A stretch of DNA of 64,000 nt, taken from assembly GCF_905220365.1 (NCBI RefSeq), contig NC_061127.1:3038001-3102000 (forward strand), read 5' to 3'. Below, piece after piece: positions 1 to 10,497 of the stretch (positions within the stretch are counted from its first letter, which is position 1; every line of letters starts with the position of its first letter). Source of the DNA: Vanessa cardui. Taxonomy: Eukaryota; Arthropoda; Insecta; Lepidoptera; Nymphalidae. Under the pieces are notes generated by a model. It saw only the letters and a program-made list of their open reading frames with translations. It searched no databases and was not told the DNA's origin. The position numbers were made by a program, and so were the translations under genes.

Positions 1-784
1 TGTCGGTAAAATATCCCTTGAGTTGTCTAAATCTCCTCAAAAAGCTTAGTACCTAGGATAGGAATTTTACAGTCTTACTGTTGTCATAGAATAAAAATAA
101 CAGCTTCACCAAATGTTAAATGTTTTACAATATATACTTTCTTATTTTTAATAGAATAGAAGTGAATCTATTACCATTTCATTAAACCATATATAACTAA
201 CATTTCAATATCGTTCCATAAATCTATTTACCATAATAAAATATCGAATACGTATTTTCATTTCGCAGACAGACGCTTAAGGCCGAGTGAGAATTAATAT
301 TGTATTCGTTGAGCGCGCCGGCGATGTTTCACAGATGTTTACGACCTTATCGCGATATTCGATAACATTCGAACGCTATACAAACAACACTTTATTTGAT
401 TTTGAGAAAGTGAAATTGAATTGTGGCCTTCTTTTCAAACTACTTCAAAAAAAGGTTGAGGTTTTATTTCGATGTGTACATCGTCTTTTGTATGATCAAT
501 GATTGATTATTAGAAACGGCTAGACTGATTTGATTTGAATCTATTGTGGTAGATTGAGTTATAAAAAATCTAGTTAACCTTTATTTATAACATTTAGATC
601 TGTATGTTTTAATGGATTTTATTTGTTTCTCAAGAACGTAACAACGAATTTTTACTTTTCGAAATCTGTAGTATTGTTCTGCACACTAAAGGCGATACAC
701 TTTTTAAATGCCTTTATTATTCTTGTATGTTTTATAATATTTTTAAATTTGTCTGAAAGACGATATGGTTTAAAAATAATGTTA
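1..784. other. Unassigned AT-rich DNA
   Basis: I recognise no gene or repeat here. A 71-codon open frame at 287-502 on the plus strand follows a slightly GC-richer patch (about 290-330), but its product resembles nothing I know and it has no repeat partner in the window. Confidence 0.5.
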
Positions 785-875
785 GTTGTGAGATGACGTA
801 CGACAGAGAAGTATAGAAGAAGAAGATATGATGCGCCGACTCCAAGTAAAATTGGAATATGGAAGGATGATATAT
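785..875 (+). mobile_element. 3' end of a second RTE-like LINE family
   Basis: The segment runs from a GAGATGACG motif through GCGCCGACTCCAA to a GGATGAT tail. The same sequence closes the LINE fragments at 14922-15245 (reverse strand) and 57408-57641 (forward). It is a severely 5'-truncated insertion or relic with only non-coding 3' terminus. I saw no clear target duplication. Confidence 0.6.
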
Positions 876-1370
876 ATTTTCGGACTTTTCACTATTATGT
901 TCTGCGATAAGTTTTGAATTTCTCACAGAATACATATACAGTTTCATAGTTATATACGAGTACAAAGTAAGGGAGCTTTTATTAACTCACTCAGTTACTG
1001 ACGTTCGCCCTATAAATTATTTTTGACACAGTATACAAATCTTATCTCTTATCTTATCAAGTATTAGTTATTTACATATTGCAACCTGTACTACTGTTTT
1101 CACATGTTTAAATGCCTCAAAATACGTGGGGCTGTTTTCACGACTGTGATTGGTTTGATAGACGCTGATTGTTTTAAATATATTTTTGATCCTTCTTGAT
1201 ACTTTACTAATACATGATACAAAAAGGAGGAGGATAAAGGCTGATAAATAATTACAATTGATTTATAGTAATTTACTTGCCATCAAGAGACTGATCCGCC
1301 TATTTATTCTAAGAAAAATAGAAAAAATATTTATATTTACTTGTACGACAATATTATATTCTTGATGGAA
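876..1370. other. Unassigned DNA
   Basis: AT-rich, with no recognisable gene, RNA or repeat shared with the rest of the window. Confidence 0.5.
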
Positions 1371-1637
1371 TAGGTAAAGTAAGTGGTAACCATCACCCAT
1401 AGACAATATCGCTGTAAGAAATATTAACTATTCCTTATATCGACAATGCGCCATTAACCTCTGGAATTGAGATGTTATGCCCCTTGTGCCTGTAGTTACA
1501 CTACTGGCTCACTCACCCTTCAAACCAGAACTCAACAATACAATGAGTACTGTAGGTAGGAGCCTGCGGTAGATCAACTGCTAAGTGTGTTGTACCTACC
1601 CAGACAGGCTTACACAAAGCTCTACCACCAAGTAAAT
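1371..1637 (-). mobile_element. Family C retroposon copy
   Basis: It matches the window-wide family C along nearly its whole length. Read on the reverse strand it begins with the TTACTTGGTGGTAG-like head, passes the CACTCATC/GTGAGTGAGCC block and ends in the CTATGGGTGATGG block. It lacks the terminal TCCGCCAACCTATA and A-rich tail, so its 3' end is truncated. No protein is encoded. Confidence 0.75.
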
Positions 1638-2289
1638 GTTAATGAAGCCTTTACGTGAATTTAATTGGCTCTATGCTTAATTTAAATGCTGCTTATTCTG
1701 CAGCATTCAAATTAACCTGAACAAAAATTAAAGTGCGCTTAGCGTGTTTTGATACACGTAAAGTAATAAACTAATGTCAAGTAGCGAAACTTTTTTGTAC
1801 CTAATTAAGTAATTTTCATAAATTAAGAGTTTTTGTTTACATTTTCAATTTTAAAAGAGTAAATTTTTAAATTTGATATTAATATATTCCCGAGGAATGA
1901 TGCAATATAGGTTGACTAGTGTGGTTTATTTCTGTATTACCTGCAAATTATTATTTTTTTAAATAAATGAAAAACAAAGAAATTTTAATTTCTTAAAAAA
2001 GGGGTTCGATGTGTCTCTTGTCGCTCGCTTTCCTGCAATCCTTGAGAGTGATTTGGTGAAAAAGGACGTAAGTACACAGTAAGCCGAATATGAGCGCTAT
2101 TTGATTTCACCAATTAACGCGCTTGGTGCTGAGTTGACTGTCAGATTTTACTAACCCATTTTTCGAGTGCATACAAAGTAAACATTTCGGTAACAATGTT
2201 ATTTGTTTATACAAATCGGCCAGCAATCTGTCCTTGTAGTTTCAATATCAAATTATAGGATTTTGAAGAATATATTTAAGTTTATATAT
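1638..2289. other. Unassigned DNA upstream of the LINE
   Basis: No gene or shared repeat is seen. About 2000-2180 is somewhat GC-richer and not repeated in the window, so it could be unique host sequence. Confidence 0.45.
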
Positions 2290-2290
2290 A

Positions 2291-4362
2291 TTTAACGCTA
2301 AAGTGGGAGTACAGAACTGCAGCCAATCGGTAGTAGGACCCCATGGATTTGGAAGCAGGAATCATAGGGGGCAAATGCTTGTCAACTTCCTCGAACCGGA
2401 GGGGCTCTTCTTGATGAACTCCTTCTTCGAGAAGCAGCCGCAAAGGAAGTGGACGTGGCAAAGCCCTGACACTATGACAAAAAATGAGATCGACTTCATA
2501 ATGACGGACAAGAGGCATATATTCAGAGACGTCTCAGTGATTAATAGGTTCAATACCGGTAGTGATTACCGACTCCTCCGAGGCTTTCTGAATATCAATT
2601 TTAAGGCCGAGCGCGCCCGTCTGATGAAGTCCACGCTCCGACCAAAGCTGCTCAAACCATTGCGGGATCTGAAACATTCCAGTCAATCCTGGAGAACCGA
2701 TTCACCACAGCAAGTGGAGAAGTCGTTTCTTCTAAGCCGGCAGTACTTTCGGAAGTAGAGGACTTCTACGGCCGGTTATACGCATCGCATGCATCTCGAC
2801 CTGATCCCGAAAATGAGGATTCTAGAGCTACATTAACACGCCATTTCTCCGAAGACCTGCCTGAAGTCAGTATTGGCGAAATCGAGACTGCTCTTGGACA
2901 GCTTAAAAATGGAAAAGCCCCTGGAGAGGACGGCGTTACCACAGAGCTATTAAAGGTGGAAGGTAAACCGGTACTTAGGGAACTTCAGACGCTTTTTAAC
3001 TCTGTCCTCTTCGAAGGGAGAACTCCGGAGGCGTGGAGTAGGAGTGTGGTCGTCCTGTTCTTCAAAAAGGGAGACAAAACCCTGCTGAAGAACTATCGTC
3101 CCTTATCCCGACTGCGCCATGTCTATAAGCTGTTTTCAAGAGTGATCACGAATCGTCTTGCGCGAAGATTCGACGAATTCCAACCCCCGGAGTAGGCCGG
3201 GTTTCGGACCGGATACGGTACCATAGACCACATCCATACAGTGCGACAGATTATACAGAAGTCCCATGAGTATAATCGGCCCCTGTGTCTTGAATTCGTG
3301 GACTATGAGAAGGCCTTTGACTCGGTTGAAATCTGGGCTGTTCTGGAGTCCCTGCAGCATTGCCAAGTTGATTGGCGATACATCCAAGTGATGAGATGTC
3401 TCTACGAAGCTGCCACCATGTCCGTCCGAGTACAGAATCAGCAAACAAATCCCATACCATTGCATAGAGGAGTGATACAAGGGGACGTTATTTCCCCCAA
3501 ATTGTTCACTAATGCAATGGAGGATATGTTCAAGACGCTGAACTGGAAAGGACGTGGCATTAACATCAATGGCGAATACATCTCTCACTTGAGATTCGCA
3601 GACGACATCGTCATCGTGGCAGAAACGCTGCAGGACCTACAACAAATGCTGAACGAGCTGGCTGATTCTTCTATGCGTGTCGGCCTACGGATGAACTTGG
3701 ATAAAACCAAGGTCATGTTCAATGAACATGTTCTACCGGAACCGACTACGATACACCGTACCGTCCTCGAAGTTGTTCAAAAATATGTCTATCTCGGGCA
3801 GACTCTGCGATTAGGTAGAAACAATCTTGAGGACGAGGTGAATAGAAGAAATCAGCTGGGTTGGGCAGCGCTTGGGAAGTTACGTCGAATCTTAACATCG
3901 TCGATCCCACAGTGCCTTAAGACGAAAGTCTTCAATCAGTGCGTCCAACCCGTCATGACATACGGAGCCGAAACGTAGTCACTCAATACAAGGCTGGTCC
4001 ACCAGCTTAAAGTCGCTCAGCGTGCTATGGAAAGGGCTATGCTCGGCGTTTCTTTGAGGGATCGCATTAGAAATGAGGTGATCCGTCTAAGAACCAAAGT
4101 CATCGACATAGCCCACCGGATTGGTAAGCTGAAGTGGCAGTGGGCTGGTCATATTTGTCATAGAACCGACAACCGTTGGGGAAAACGTGTTCTAGAGTGG
4201 AGACCGCGTCTCGGCAAACGTAGTGTAGGACGTCCTCAGGCACGGTGGAGTGACGATATACGCAAGGCGGCAGGCAGGAGCTGGATGCGAGTAGCCGGAC
4301 AAAGACCACAGTGGCGTGCACTAGGAGAGGCCTATGTCCAGCAGTGGACAAAAACGGGCTGA
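2291..4362 (+). pseudogene. RTE LINE endonuclease-reverse transcriptase relic
   Basis: The intact protein nicks target DNA with an EEP-type endonuclease and copies its RNA at the nick. In frame 2 (2291 to about 2640) lie FNAKVG, NEIDFIMTD and SDYRLL; the last is normally SDHRLL, so the catalytic His reads Tyr. The frame then shifts to frame 1, where GKAPGEDG (about 2915), LKNYRPLS (3088-3111) and the catalytic FADD (3595-3606) mark the reverse transcriptase. In-frame TAG stops stand at 3193-3195 (where Gln is usual before AGFR) and 3976-3978 (where Trp is usual after GAET). The C-terminal GRSWMRVAGQRPQWRALGEA block ends at 4362. The linker between endonuclease and reverse transcriptase is much shorter than in related RTE proteins, which I infer is an internal deletion of roughly 100 or more codons. 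The product cannot be functional. Confidence 0.88.
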
Positions 4363-4378
4363 TGATGATGATGATGAT
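4361..4378 (+). repeat. (GAT)n 3' tail of the RTE LINE
   Basis: Six GAT units close the LINE. The shorter RTE copy near 37.9 kb ends in a degenerate version of the same tail. Confidence 0.85.
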
Positions 4379-4390
4379 ATATCTTGCTGT
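4379..4390. repeat. Left 12-bp target-site duplication of the PLE
   Basis: ATATCTTGCTGT here is repeated exactly at 5941-5952, on the other side of the Penelope-like element. Removing 4391-5952 restores a continuous LINE tail and flank. Confidence 0.85.
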
Positions 4391-4477
4391 AATGTTGTCT
4401 TAAATTTTCGCGATGATTACACATTTAAATAAAACTATTTATAACGGATGAATCGCGTATATTAATTATTTTTAAAC

Positions 4478-4531
4478 ATCCTGACGTTTCGAGCACTTTG
4501 CAGTGTTCGTGGTCACGGGCAGACTAAGATG
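4478..4531 (-). ncRNA. Hammerhead-like motif, inverted PLE arm
   Basis: This is the exact reverse-strand duplicate of the motif at 5834-5887, as part of the inverted arm. Confidence 0.3.
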
Positions 4532-4572
4532 ACATTTGTCTATTTGAAGAACAAAGGAAATATTATTAACAA

Positions 4573-4939
4573 CTACCGCCAACGATTTCTCAATTGATAT
4601 CTTGAGTAACGTTCCGGTTGCACGCAGAAGGCACTAACTGTATCTTTAGGTCTTGCAGTCTGTTGGATTTGGGATTTTAAATTTTTAATAAGTGGATCCC
4701 AGGTGTTAGAAAGTCTCCAACCATCTTCTCTATTGAAGTTCGGATGTTTTTGAATTTCAATAGCCTCGCGTATCATTCTAGGAATGAATCTGTGTTCTCT
4801 AGCGAGGATCTGTGGTTTATCAAATCGGATAAAATGGTTAGGTTTATCCAGAGCATGTTCACAGACTGCAGACTTAGAAGAACGCCTATTTTTGACATCT
4901 CCTATATGTTCCTTGACCCTGGTACCGATACTTCTCTTT
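4573..4939 (-). pseudogene. Inverted partial copy of the PLE GIY-YIG nuclease
   Basis: On the reverse strand this arm encodes the nuclease from about the RSIGTRVKEH region to the natural stop, identical to the downstream copy. It lacks the GVY and YIG motifs and all reverse transcriptase, so it cannot make an active nuclease. It exists because of the fold-back structure. Confidence 0.85.
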
Positions 4940-5081
4940 AGCTTTCCTTGACATCCTTATTATCAAGAATCCTGACAATACATTAAGTCACACAGTTTAT
5001 AGGAAACCCACACACACCAACAAATACCTCAATGGTGACTCGCACCACCACCCTAGCCAGTTAGCTACCGTTGGCAAATCT

Positions 5082-5792
5082 TTGTTTCAGAGAGCCCACC
5101 ATCTCTGCGATGCTGAACACCTAGAGGACGAGCTACGTCAGGTCAAGCTTGCACTCCACCAGAACAAGCTGCCCGTGCCTCGCCAGCATCGCAGAAGCCG
5201 TATCAAGCCACCCACAGTTGAGCGACAACCTGCATTTCTACCATATGTGAAGGGAGTTACAGACAGGATTGGCAACATCTTGAAGCGAGCTTCAATTAAA
5301 ACCGTTTACAAGCCTCATAAGAAAGTGAGCCAGTTCTTGAGACCTATCAAGAGTAATATTCCTTTACAAACTGCAGGAGTATATAAACTCGAATGTGAGT
5401 GTGGTTTATCTTACATAGGCCAAACAAAGAGAAGTATCGGTACCAGGGTCAAGGAACATATAGGAGATGTCAAAAATAGGCGTTCTTCTAAGTCTGCAGT
5501 CTGTGAACATGCTCTGGATAAACCTAACCATTTTATCCGATTTGATAAACCACAGATCCTCGCTAGAGAACACAGATTCATTCCTAGAATGATACGCGAG
5601 GCTATTGAAATTCAAAAACATCCGAACTTCAATAGAGAAGATGGTTGGAGACTTTCTAACACCTGGGATCCACTTATTAAAAATTTAAAATCCCAAATCC
5701 AACAGACTGCAAGACCTAAAGATACAGTTAGTGCCTTCTGCGTGCAACCGGAACGTTACTCAAGATATCAATTGAGAAATCGTTGGCGGTAG
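5082..5792 (+). CDS. Penelope-like element RT C-terminus and GIY-YIG endonuclease (5'-truncated)
   Basis: The nuclease nicks target DNA to prime reverse transcription. From the first ATG the product is 236 residues, but the frame stays open upstream to about 4941 and there encodes LIIKNPDNT and VYRKPTHTNKYLNG, typical of the end of a Penelope reverse transcriptase. The ATG is therefore not a natural start. Residues about 1-31 finish the RT region; 99-101 (GVY) and 111-113 (YIG) form the nuclease signature, with CEC at 105-107, Arg in TRVKEH (121-126) and the REAIEI helix (about 172-177) carrying the likely metal-binding Glu. The conserved NFNREDGW and SNTWDP blocks follow. No stop or frameshift interrupts this part. 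The catalytic RT palm is missing, so it could act only in trans, if at all. Confidence 0.88.
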   Translation: MFQRAHHLCDAEHLEDELRQVKLALHQNKLPVPRQHRRSRIKPPTVERQPAFLPYVKGVTDRIGNILKRASIKTVYKPHKKVSQFLRPIKSNIPLQTAGVYKLECECGLSYIGQTKRSIGTRVKEHIGDVKNRRSSKSAVCEHALDKPNHFIRFDKPQILAREHRFIPRMIREAIEIQKHPNFNREDGWRLSNTWDPLIKNLKSQIQQTARPKDTVSAFCVQPERYSRYQLRNRWR

Positions 5793-5833
5793 TTGTTAAT
5801 AATATTTCCTTTGTTCTTCAAATAGACAAATGT

Positions 5834-5887
5834 CATCTTAGTCTGCCCGTGACCACGAACACTGCAAAGTGCTCGAAACGTCAGGAT
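5834..5887 (+). ncRNA. Hammerhead-ribozyme-like motif in the PLE 3' region
   Basis: In order: a CCC strand (5847-5849), GUGACCA (5850-5856), a stem-loop with a GCAA loop (about 5857-5874), GAAAC (5875-5879), GUC (5880-5882) and an AGG strand. This is the order of a type I hammerhead. Against the CUGANGA core, positions 3 and 8 read G and C instead of C and G; these two bases pair in the folded ribozyme, so the change is compensatory. One extra C before stem II and an almost absent stem III weaken the case. Hammerheads have been reported in Penelope elements. Activity is unproven. Confidence 0.35.
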
Positions 5888-5940
5888 GTTTAAAAATAAT
5901 TAATATACGCGATTCATCCGTTATAAATAGTTTTATTTAA

Positions 5941-5952
5941 ATATCTTGCTGT
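5941..5952. repeat. Right 12-bp target-site duplication of the PLE
   Basis: Exact copy of 4379-4390. The sequence beyond it continues the original 3' flank of the RTE LINE. Confidence 0.85.
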
Positions 5953-6547
5953 TTTTTTATTTGATACAAAGAATATTCATGATACTTTTCCTAGCTTTTT
6001 CATAACATTTAAAACACCATCGTACTAATTAACAAGCGCCACACCTATGTCGTTAAATTCTCATTAAGAATACACCCTTTTATAATTTTTACGCCCGCCC
6101 ACCACGTAATTCTATCTTGATTCTATCACAGCTAATAAAACTACTCAGCTATGTTATTAAATAATAATGAAATCTTATATTATTTTATTGAACCTCTCGT
6201 AACGTTGTAAGATTTATGACTCTCTATGCTCGAACCTATCGATATGTATGACAAGACTGACAAACAACAAGTGAAACGGGATACGTTAGACATACAGTCG
6301 GTTCTATAATTACTGCAATCAAATCTCAAAATCCTGTAGTGTATGTTTAAGTTTGTAGTTTACATATTAAGAAGATGGTTAGTAGTAAGTGCATGTAGTA
6401 CATAAGTAGTAATAAAATCTCATAATTAATGCAATATATGCTTAGACGATAGTCTATAAACATGTATTTTATCTAACCCTCCTCATAAATAATAATAAAT
6501 AATTATAAGGCTCATCGCAATCCAACAAATCTTTTTCGCCAGAATCA
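5953..6547. other. Unassigned DNA
   Basis: AT-rich sequence with no recognisable gene or shared repeat. Confidence 0.5.
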
Positions 6548-6616
6548 TTCGTGCATATAATTCATATGCTCGACAATGAAGGAAAACATTGTGAGGATAC
6601 CTGCGTGTAGCGGACG
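6548..6616 (+). mobile_element. Family B SINE fragment
   Basis: A decayed match to the central block of family B: an AATTCAT, GAAGGAAAACATTGTGAGGA and ACCTGCGTGT series in the same order as in full copies. Head and tail are missing. Confidence 0.55.
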
Positions 6617-7570
6617 ATCTTTCAAATGCAGCTTGGTAAACAAAAGTCCAAAACTTATCCAAAAAGGAAATTCAGGAGTAGGTCATTTTTAGCAATGTAA
6701 AATTGTTTTCTATTGTTGACCATTGAAGAAAACACATATTATTTACGTAACTTATTGGGTAGTGGTAACAACTATTTCAGCACTTCACTAATTTTACAGA
6801 TCTTTTACATTTCTTCTACAGTAATTTTATCCTTCTTAGCGGACCATGAGATGGTTTTAAACAATCACAGGTCTTGTCTGAGATTTAAATTATGCCTTTT
6901 CGGTACAGTCCGGTAATTAGCCGGCATTTTATTGAACACTATTATTATTATTACCCTTATTATAAATAAAATTGTGTATTTTTGAAATGGCTGTTTGTAG
7001 GCTATGTCATTGATCTAGATCTGACCTAGAAAGAAACTTGAATATGTTTCAAGATGTCACAGTGTAAATTTCCACTACAAGTGATCACTTCAAAGACTTT
7101 CATTTTATCTTTTTCATCATTTTAAGCCTACTTTTTCACACAACAGTTTATCCAGTGTTTTTATACTATATTTATAGGAAATCTTGGACCAATTATTAAC
7201 GTGTTTGCTTTTGTATAATTTTATACTTTGTTTTTAAGTACAGTGTTAGAAGAATGTTCAGTAAGAATTTGCTCGAAGTTAAACACAGAATTTGATCGTG
7301 AAATGTCAGAAAATCGTATACGACATAGTAACAATAATATTACAGGATACAAAATAGCGCTTCCGTTATTAGGATTTAACATTTCACGAGATACACAGTT
7401 AGATCTCTCAAAACAGCGCCGTAAGTCCATGCATAACATTTATATGTTAATCGTGCAACATGAAGATCAATTATACAAGAATTTCCCTCGAATATATCTT
7501 AGTTATTATTGGTTATATTCCGAAGATTTTATACAATTATGATTTTTTATACTTATAAAATAATATATCC
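6617..7570. other. Unassigned DNA with an unrecognised 104-codon frame
   Basis: No known feature. An open frame at 7228-7542 (plus) overlaps a 72-codon one on the minus strand. I recognise neither product and see no codon bias or splice context that favours a real gene. Confidence 0.45.
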
Positions 7571-7790
7571 TGACGACCTCCGTGGTCGAGCGGTGTGTAC
7601 ACCGGTTTTCATGGGTACGCCAATCCGAGATCCCGGGTTCGATTCCCGGCCGAGTCAATGTAGATTATCATTATTTCTATGTTGCCTTGGGTGTGGGTGT
7701 TTGTGGTACCGTCGTTGCTTCTAATTTTCCATAACACAAGTGCTTTAGCTACTTACATTGGGATCAGAGTAATGTATGTGATGTTGCCTC
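7571..7790 (+). mobile_element. Family A tRNA-derived SINE, near full length
   Basis: The head carries pol III promoter-like boxes: TGGTCGAGCGG (A box) and GGTTCGATTCC (B box), as in a tRNA. The body continues with CTATGTTGCCTTGGGTGTGG, a CCATAACACAAGTGCTTTAG block and GTATGTGATGTTG. This is the cleanest forward copy. It is propagated by LINE machinery and encodes no protein. The tRNA-like head is not a functional tRNA, since no cloverleaf follows. Confidence 0.8.
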
Positions 7791-8447
7791 ATAATTAATT
7801 GTTATAATTATTATATCCTGATTGACTAATTCATCATCGCCAAGCTTAAGCTATTGAGAAGATATCCTCGAAGGAAGGAATTTTGGTAATTCTACCCCTA
7901 CGGGGGTGAAATGAGTTTTGCATATTAATATGGAAGTCCGTATTTTATCTCCGTTATTCTGTATATTCTACCCCTAAAGTGTACTATGGTACACAAAAAG
8001 ATCTTAAATTAGCTTAATACGTTAATATAATCTGTAAATAAATATACTCATCTTCCACGCGAGCAGAGCCGCAGGCAATGAAGCATACAATAATAGGTTT
8101 TTTTTCAAATTGGATAATAACAAAATATTAAATATTAAGCAATTTTTTAAAACTCTGAATTATTACCTATTGAAATATATTTGATACAATTTAGCTGTAC
8201 GGTAAACACGAGATAACGTTTGAAAAGTCACTCGATAGCCAAATAACTGTGAAAGTTAAAGAGAGTTGGGTATGATTTACTGACTTAACTTTTGTTCGGT
8301 TAAGTTCATTGCATGTATCTAATTCTCTGTACATATTAATTACATATCACGTATTATATTTTATTTGTACAGCATTTAAAATATCTTTACAAGAAAATGC
8401 GGATATATCGTTTTTTGTAGCGTCGAAGGAACTATTAAAACAATACA
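7791..8447. other. Unassigned DNA
   Basis: AT-rich; nothing recognised. Confidence 0.5.
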
Positions 8448-8625
8448 AATAAAAAAACAAAATATACTTTATTAGGCTTAGGCTATTACGAGCGCTCTTG
8501 ATTCGTCATTTTACAAGCTATATTAAGTGACGCTACCAGCAGTTCGGAAAGCATTTTCTACCGAGAAGAAACGGCAAGAAACTGAGTCGTTACTCTTTTT
8601 CAACATTTAAAAATACAGCTATGTT
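8448..8625 (-). mobile_element. Family G retroposon 3' end
   Basis: On the reverse strand it reads GAGTAACGACTCAGTTTCTTG, a TTCTCGGTAGAAAATG block and a CCTAATAAAGTATATTTTG end. It shares its order with the copy at 35575-35790, which ends in TTTGATTTTGATT. The built-in AATAAAG suggests a LINE or SINE 3' terminus. Confidence 0.65.
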
Positions 8626-10274
8626 ATTAAATATAATTGTATATGTTTGATTGTTTGTAATATATCTTGCCTGGAAGTCTACATGTATTAATTTCAAACC
8701 TTTTTATCGTATATATAATCTTGTATTGAATAATATGCCTTCTTTAACAATATATTTTTACAAAATAAGTTTTAAATATATGAAACGGTAATGTTAAAAA
8801 TATCAGAAGGTATGGCGCGTTTCGGGGAAGGTTTAGTAATATTGTTATATAAGAATCCGCGCTATGCAGTTATTTGCTTTAAAATTACACCATTAACGTG
8901 AAAGTGTGAGGTATATGTTTTTGTATCAAAATCAAACTACATACATACATGGATACTACGAATACAGTTGCAAACGCAATGGTATTCGTTTGTATCATCA
9001 GCTCATTTCAATATAATTTAAATGATTATTAATTATTACCTGGCAAAGATGAAAAGCCGGTTTGAATTGAAGCGAAACGTATGAATCTTGTCCAAGGAGG
9101 TACTTATGTATTGAGTTTATGGAGATTACGTTATGAGTTACGATCAAGAGTAAAAATATTTTTTTATAGATTGTCTGAAGCGTTATTCTAAATTAGTTTA
9201 AAATAAAACATTAGAGTTACAAAAATATTTCGTTATCAAAAATTTGAAAAGTTTTTGGCGTATTTGTCGAATAACAAATAAACCAACTATCTTTGAAATT
9301 TTTTATAGTCTAAGATACTATTTGGCTTGCTAGTTTCTTTATAATATTCGAATGATATCAAGGTTTAGAGATCACGTAATAAATTACAAATGGCCGCCCT
9401 TATCTTACTTTATGTAAATGTAGTCCAGGGACTTACCGCATATGAATTATAGCCTTAGAAAGTTCAGTCCCTCGTGACCTTGAAATGGAAAACATTTACA
9501 TTTGTACGTAAACTTATAATGTACATTTATTATTTGAAATGTTTTTCATGAGTAAATTTCATTTTCATGATCATTGTTTTTGAGATACAGTTTCTGGACG
9601 ATCCCATGAGAACTATTTTGTTCTGCGGGCAAAATGATGTTGAAATAAAATCTATTATTGTGAAGATATCTGTACTAGTAATTAATTCAGTGGTGTGAGA
9701 GTCTGAGCAGAAAATTTTCATTTTACCAATAAAAATTATTAAATAAATAAAAATTAATAAATTTAAATCAAATCTTTAATCTTTTTTTTTGACACGCATA
9801 TACAAATAATTTCAGCCATTCAGTACACATAAAAAGTATTTGAAATATCTTCAATTAGGAATAAAAATTATGTAGAAAAGAAAAGTAAACTCTCAGCAAA
9901 ACTTTTCACCCATAATTAAAATAACATATTATCATAATTATGTTAAAAAAATACAATTCTATGAATACAAAATATCGTGTATGAAAATCAATTAATTTAA
10001 TTAATCAACCAAAAAGGTTTTATTGAATTAAACGCTTTTTATCATTCATGTTTTTGAAAGATGAGCTTCAAAATTAATTGGAAGAGCTGAAAGTAGAAAT
10101 AAACATGAATTTACCTACATTTTGTAAAAAGGCAATGAAATAATTATTATTATAAATATAGAGAAGTTGATATAGTACCAAGTCTAGAGGATCCTAAGTT
10201 TAAACACCGGACGTTAAAAATTGGGCTGTTAAAAATAGTTGGAACTCTTTCCGATGGTGTTGGATTAGTAGTCT
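8626..10274. other. Unassigned DNA
   Basis: About 1.6 kb of AT-rich sequence with no gene or window-shared repeat that I can support. Reverse frame 9530-9721 is unrecognised. Confidence 0.5.
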
Positions 10275-10497
10275 CATCACTCAATATTATAAAACAAAGC
10301 CATCTGACCGCGTCTGTCTGTATGTTCGCGATGAACTCCAAAACTACTGAACCGATTTTCATACAGTTTTCAGTAATGGAAAGAAGAAGTTCTTCTGTAA
10401 ATAGTTTAAATACAACGACAAAAAATTAAGCCGCCAGGCAGTTTTATTATGTCTGCCCGTGCGAAGCTCGTAGGCCCGTAGCCCGGGGTAGCTAGTA
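10275..10497 (+). mobile_element. Helitron-like non-autonomous repeat (family E relative)
   Basis: It starts with the CGCGTCTGTCTGTATGTTCG block and ACTACTGAACCGATTTTCAT, and ends TGCCCGTGCGAAGC ... GGGGTAGCTAGT. A GC-rich region just before a CTAGT end matches Helitron 3' ends (CTRR, inserted before T). No helicase is present. Classification is inferred from the terminus only. Confidence 0.5.

Larger units (their letters stand above)
2290..4378 (+). mobile_element. 5'-truncated RTE-clade LINE
   Basis: This is a non-LTR retrotransposon carrying the end of an apurinic-like endonuclease, a reverse transcriptase and the usual C-terminal region, closed by a (GAT)n tail. RTE-clade elements typically end in such microsatellites rather than poly(A). 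Homology starts abruptly at a FNAKVG motif about 2291, so the 5' UTR, the first endonuclease residues and the GD of the catalytic GDFNA motif are gone. The reading frame is broken in several places, so the copy is dead. A 148-bp 3' fragment of the same family lies at 37769-37917. The tail was later the landing site of the Penelope-like element. Confidence 0.9.
4391..5940 (+). mobile_element. Penelope-like retroelement, fold-back copy
   Basis: The element encodes the end of a reverse transcriptase fused to a GIY-YIG endonuclease, the hallmark of Penelope-like elements. From left to right it holds a 32-bp leader (4391-4422, found again at the start of the short copy at 50706), an inverted arm (4425-4939), a 486-bp centre (4940-5425) and a direct arm (5426-5940). 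The arms include the nuclease-coding region and the 3' untranslated region. A perfect 12-bp duplication flanks it. Penelope elements are known for inverted or partly duplicated terminal repeats. The copy is 5'-truncated: most of the reverse transcriptase is absent. Confidence 0.9.
4425..5940. repeat. 515-bp inverted repeat arms of the PLE
   Basis: Positions 4425-4939 and 5426-5940 are reverse complements (paired coordinates sum to 10365). I found no mismatch in the long stretches I compared, and the nuclease segment reads identically from either arm. The inner boundary is sharp: after a shared TTCTCTTT at 4939 the two sides diverge. Near-identity implies a young insertion or recent conversion between the arms. 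Confidence 0.9.

Noticed and set aside
287..502. A host gene exon
   Set aside because: The 71-residue product is unrecognised, there is no convincing splice context and frames of this length are expected by chance in 64 kb.
4358..4375. CTGATGATGA at the end of the RTE LINE as a hammerhead core
   Set aside because: It is simply the LINE's last codons plus the (GAT)n tail; no stem II, GAAA or cleavage-site partner follows.
4391..5940. An LTR retrotransposon or DNA transposon with long inverted ends
   Set aside because: The GIY-YIG domain joined to an RT end and the arms containing coding sequence identify a Penelope-like element; there is no integrase or transposase.
7571..7660. A tRNA gene
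   Set aside because: A and B boxes are present but acceptor and anticodon stems do not form, and the same head recurs in several SINE copies with a common body.
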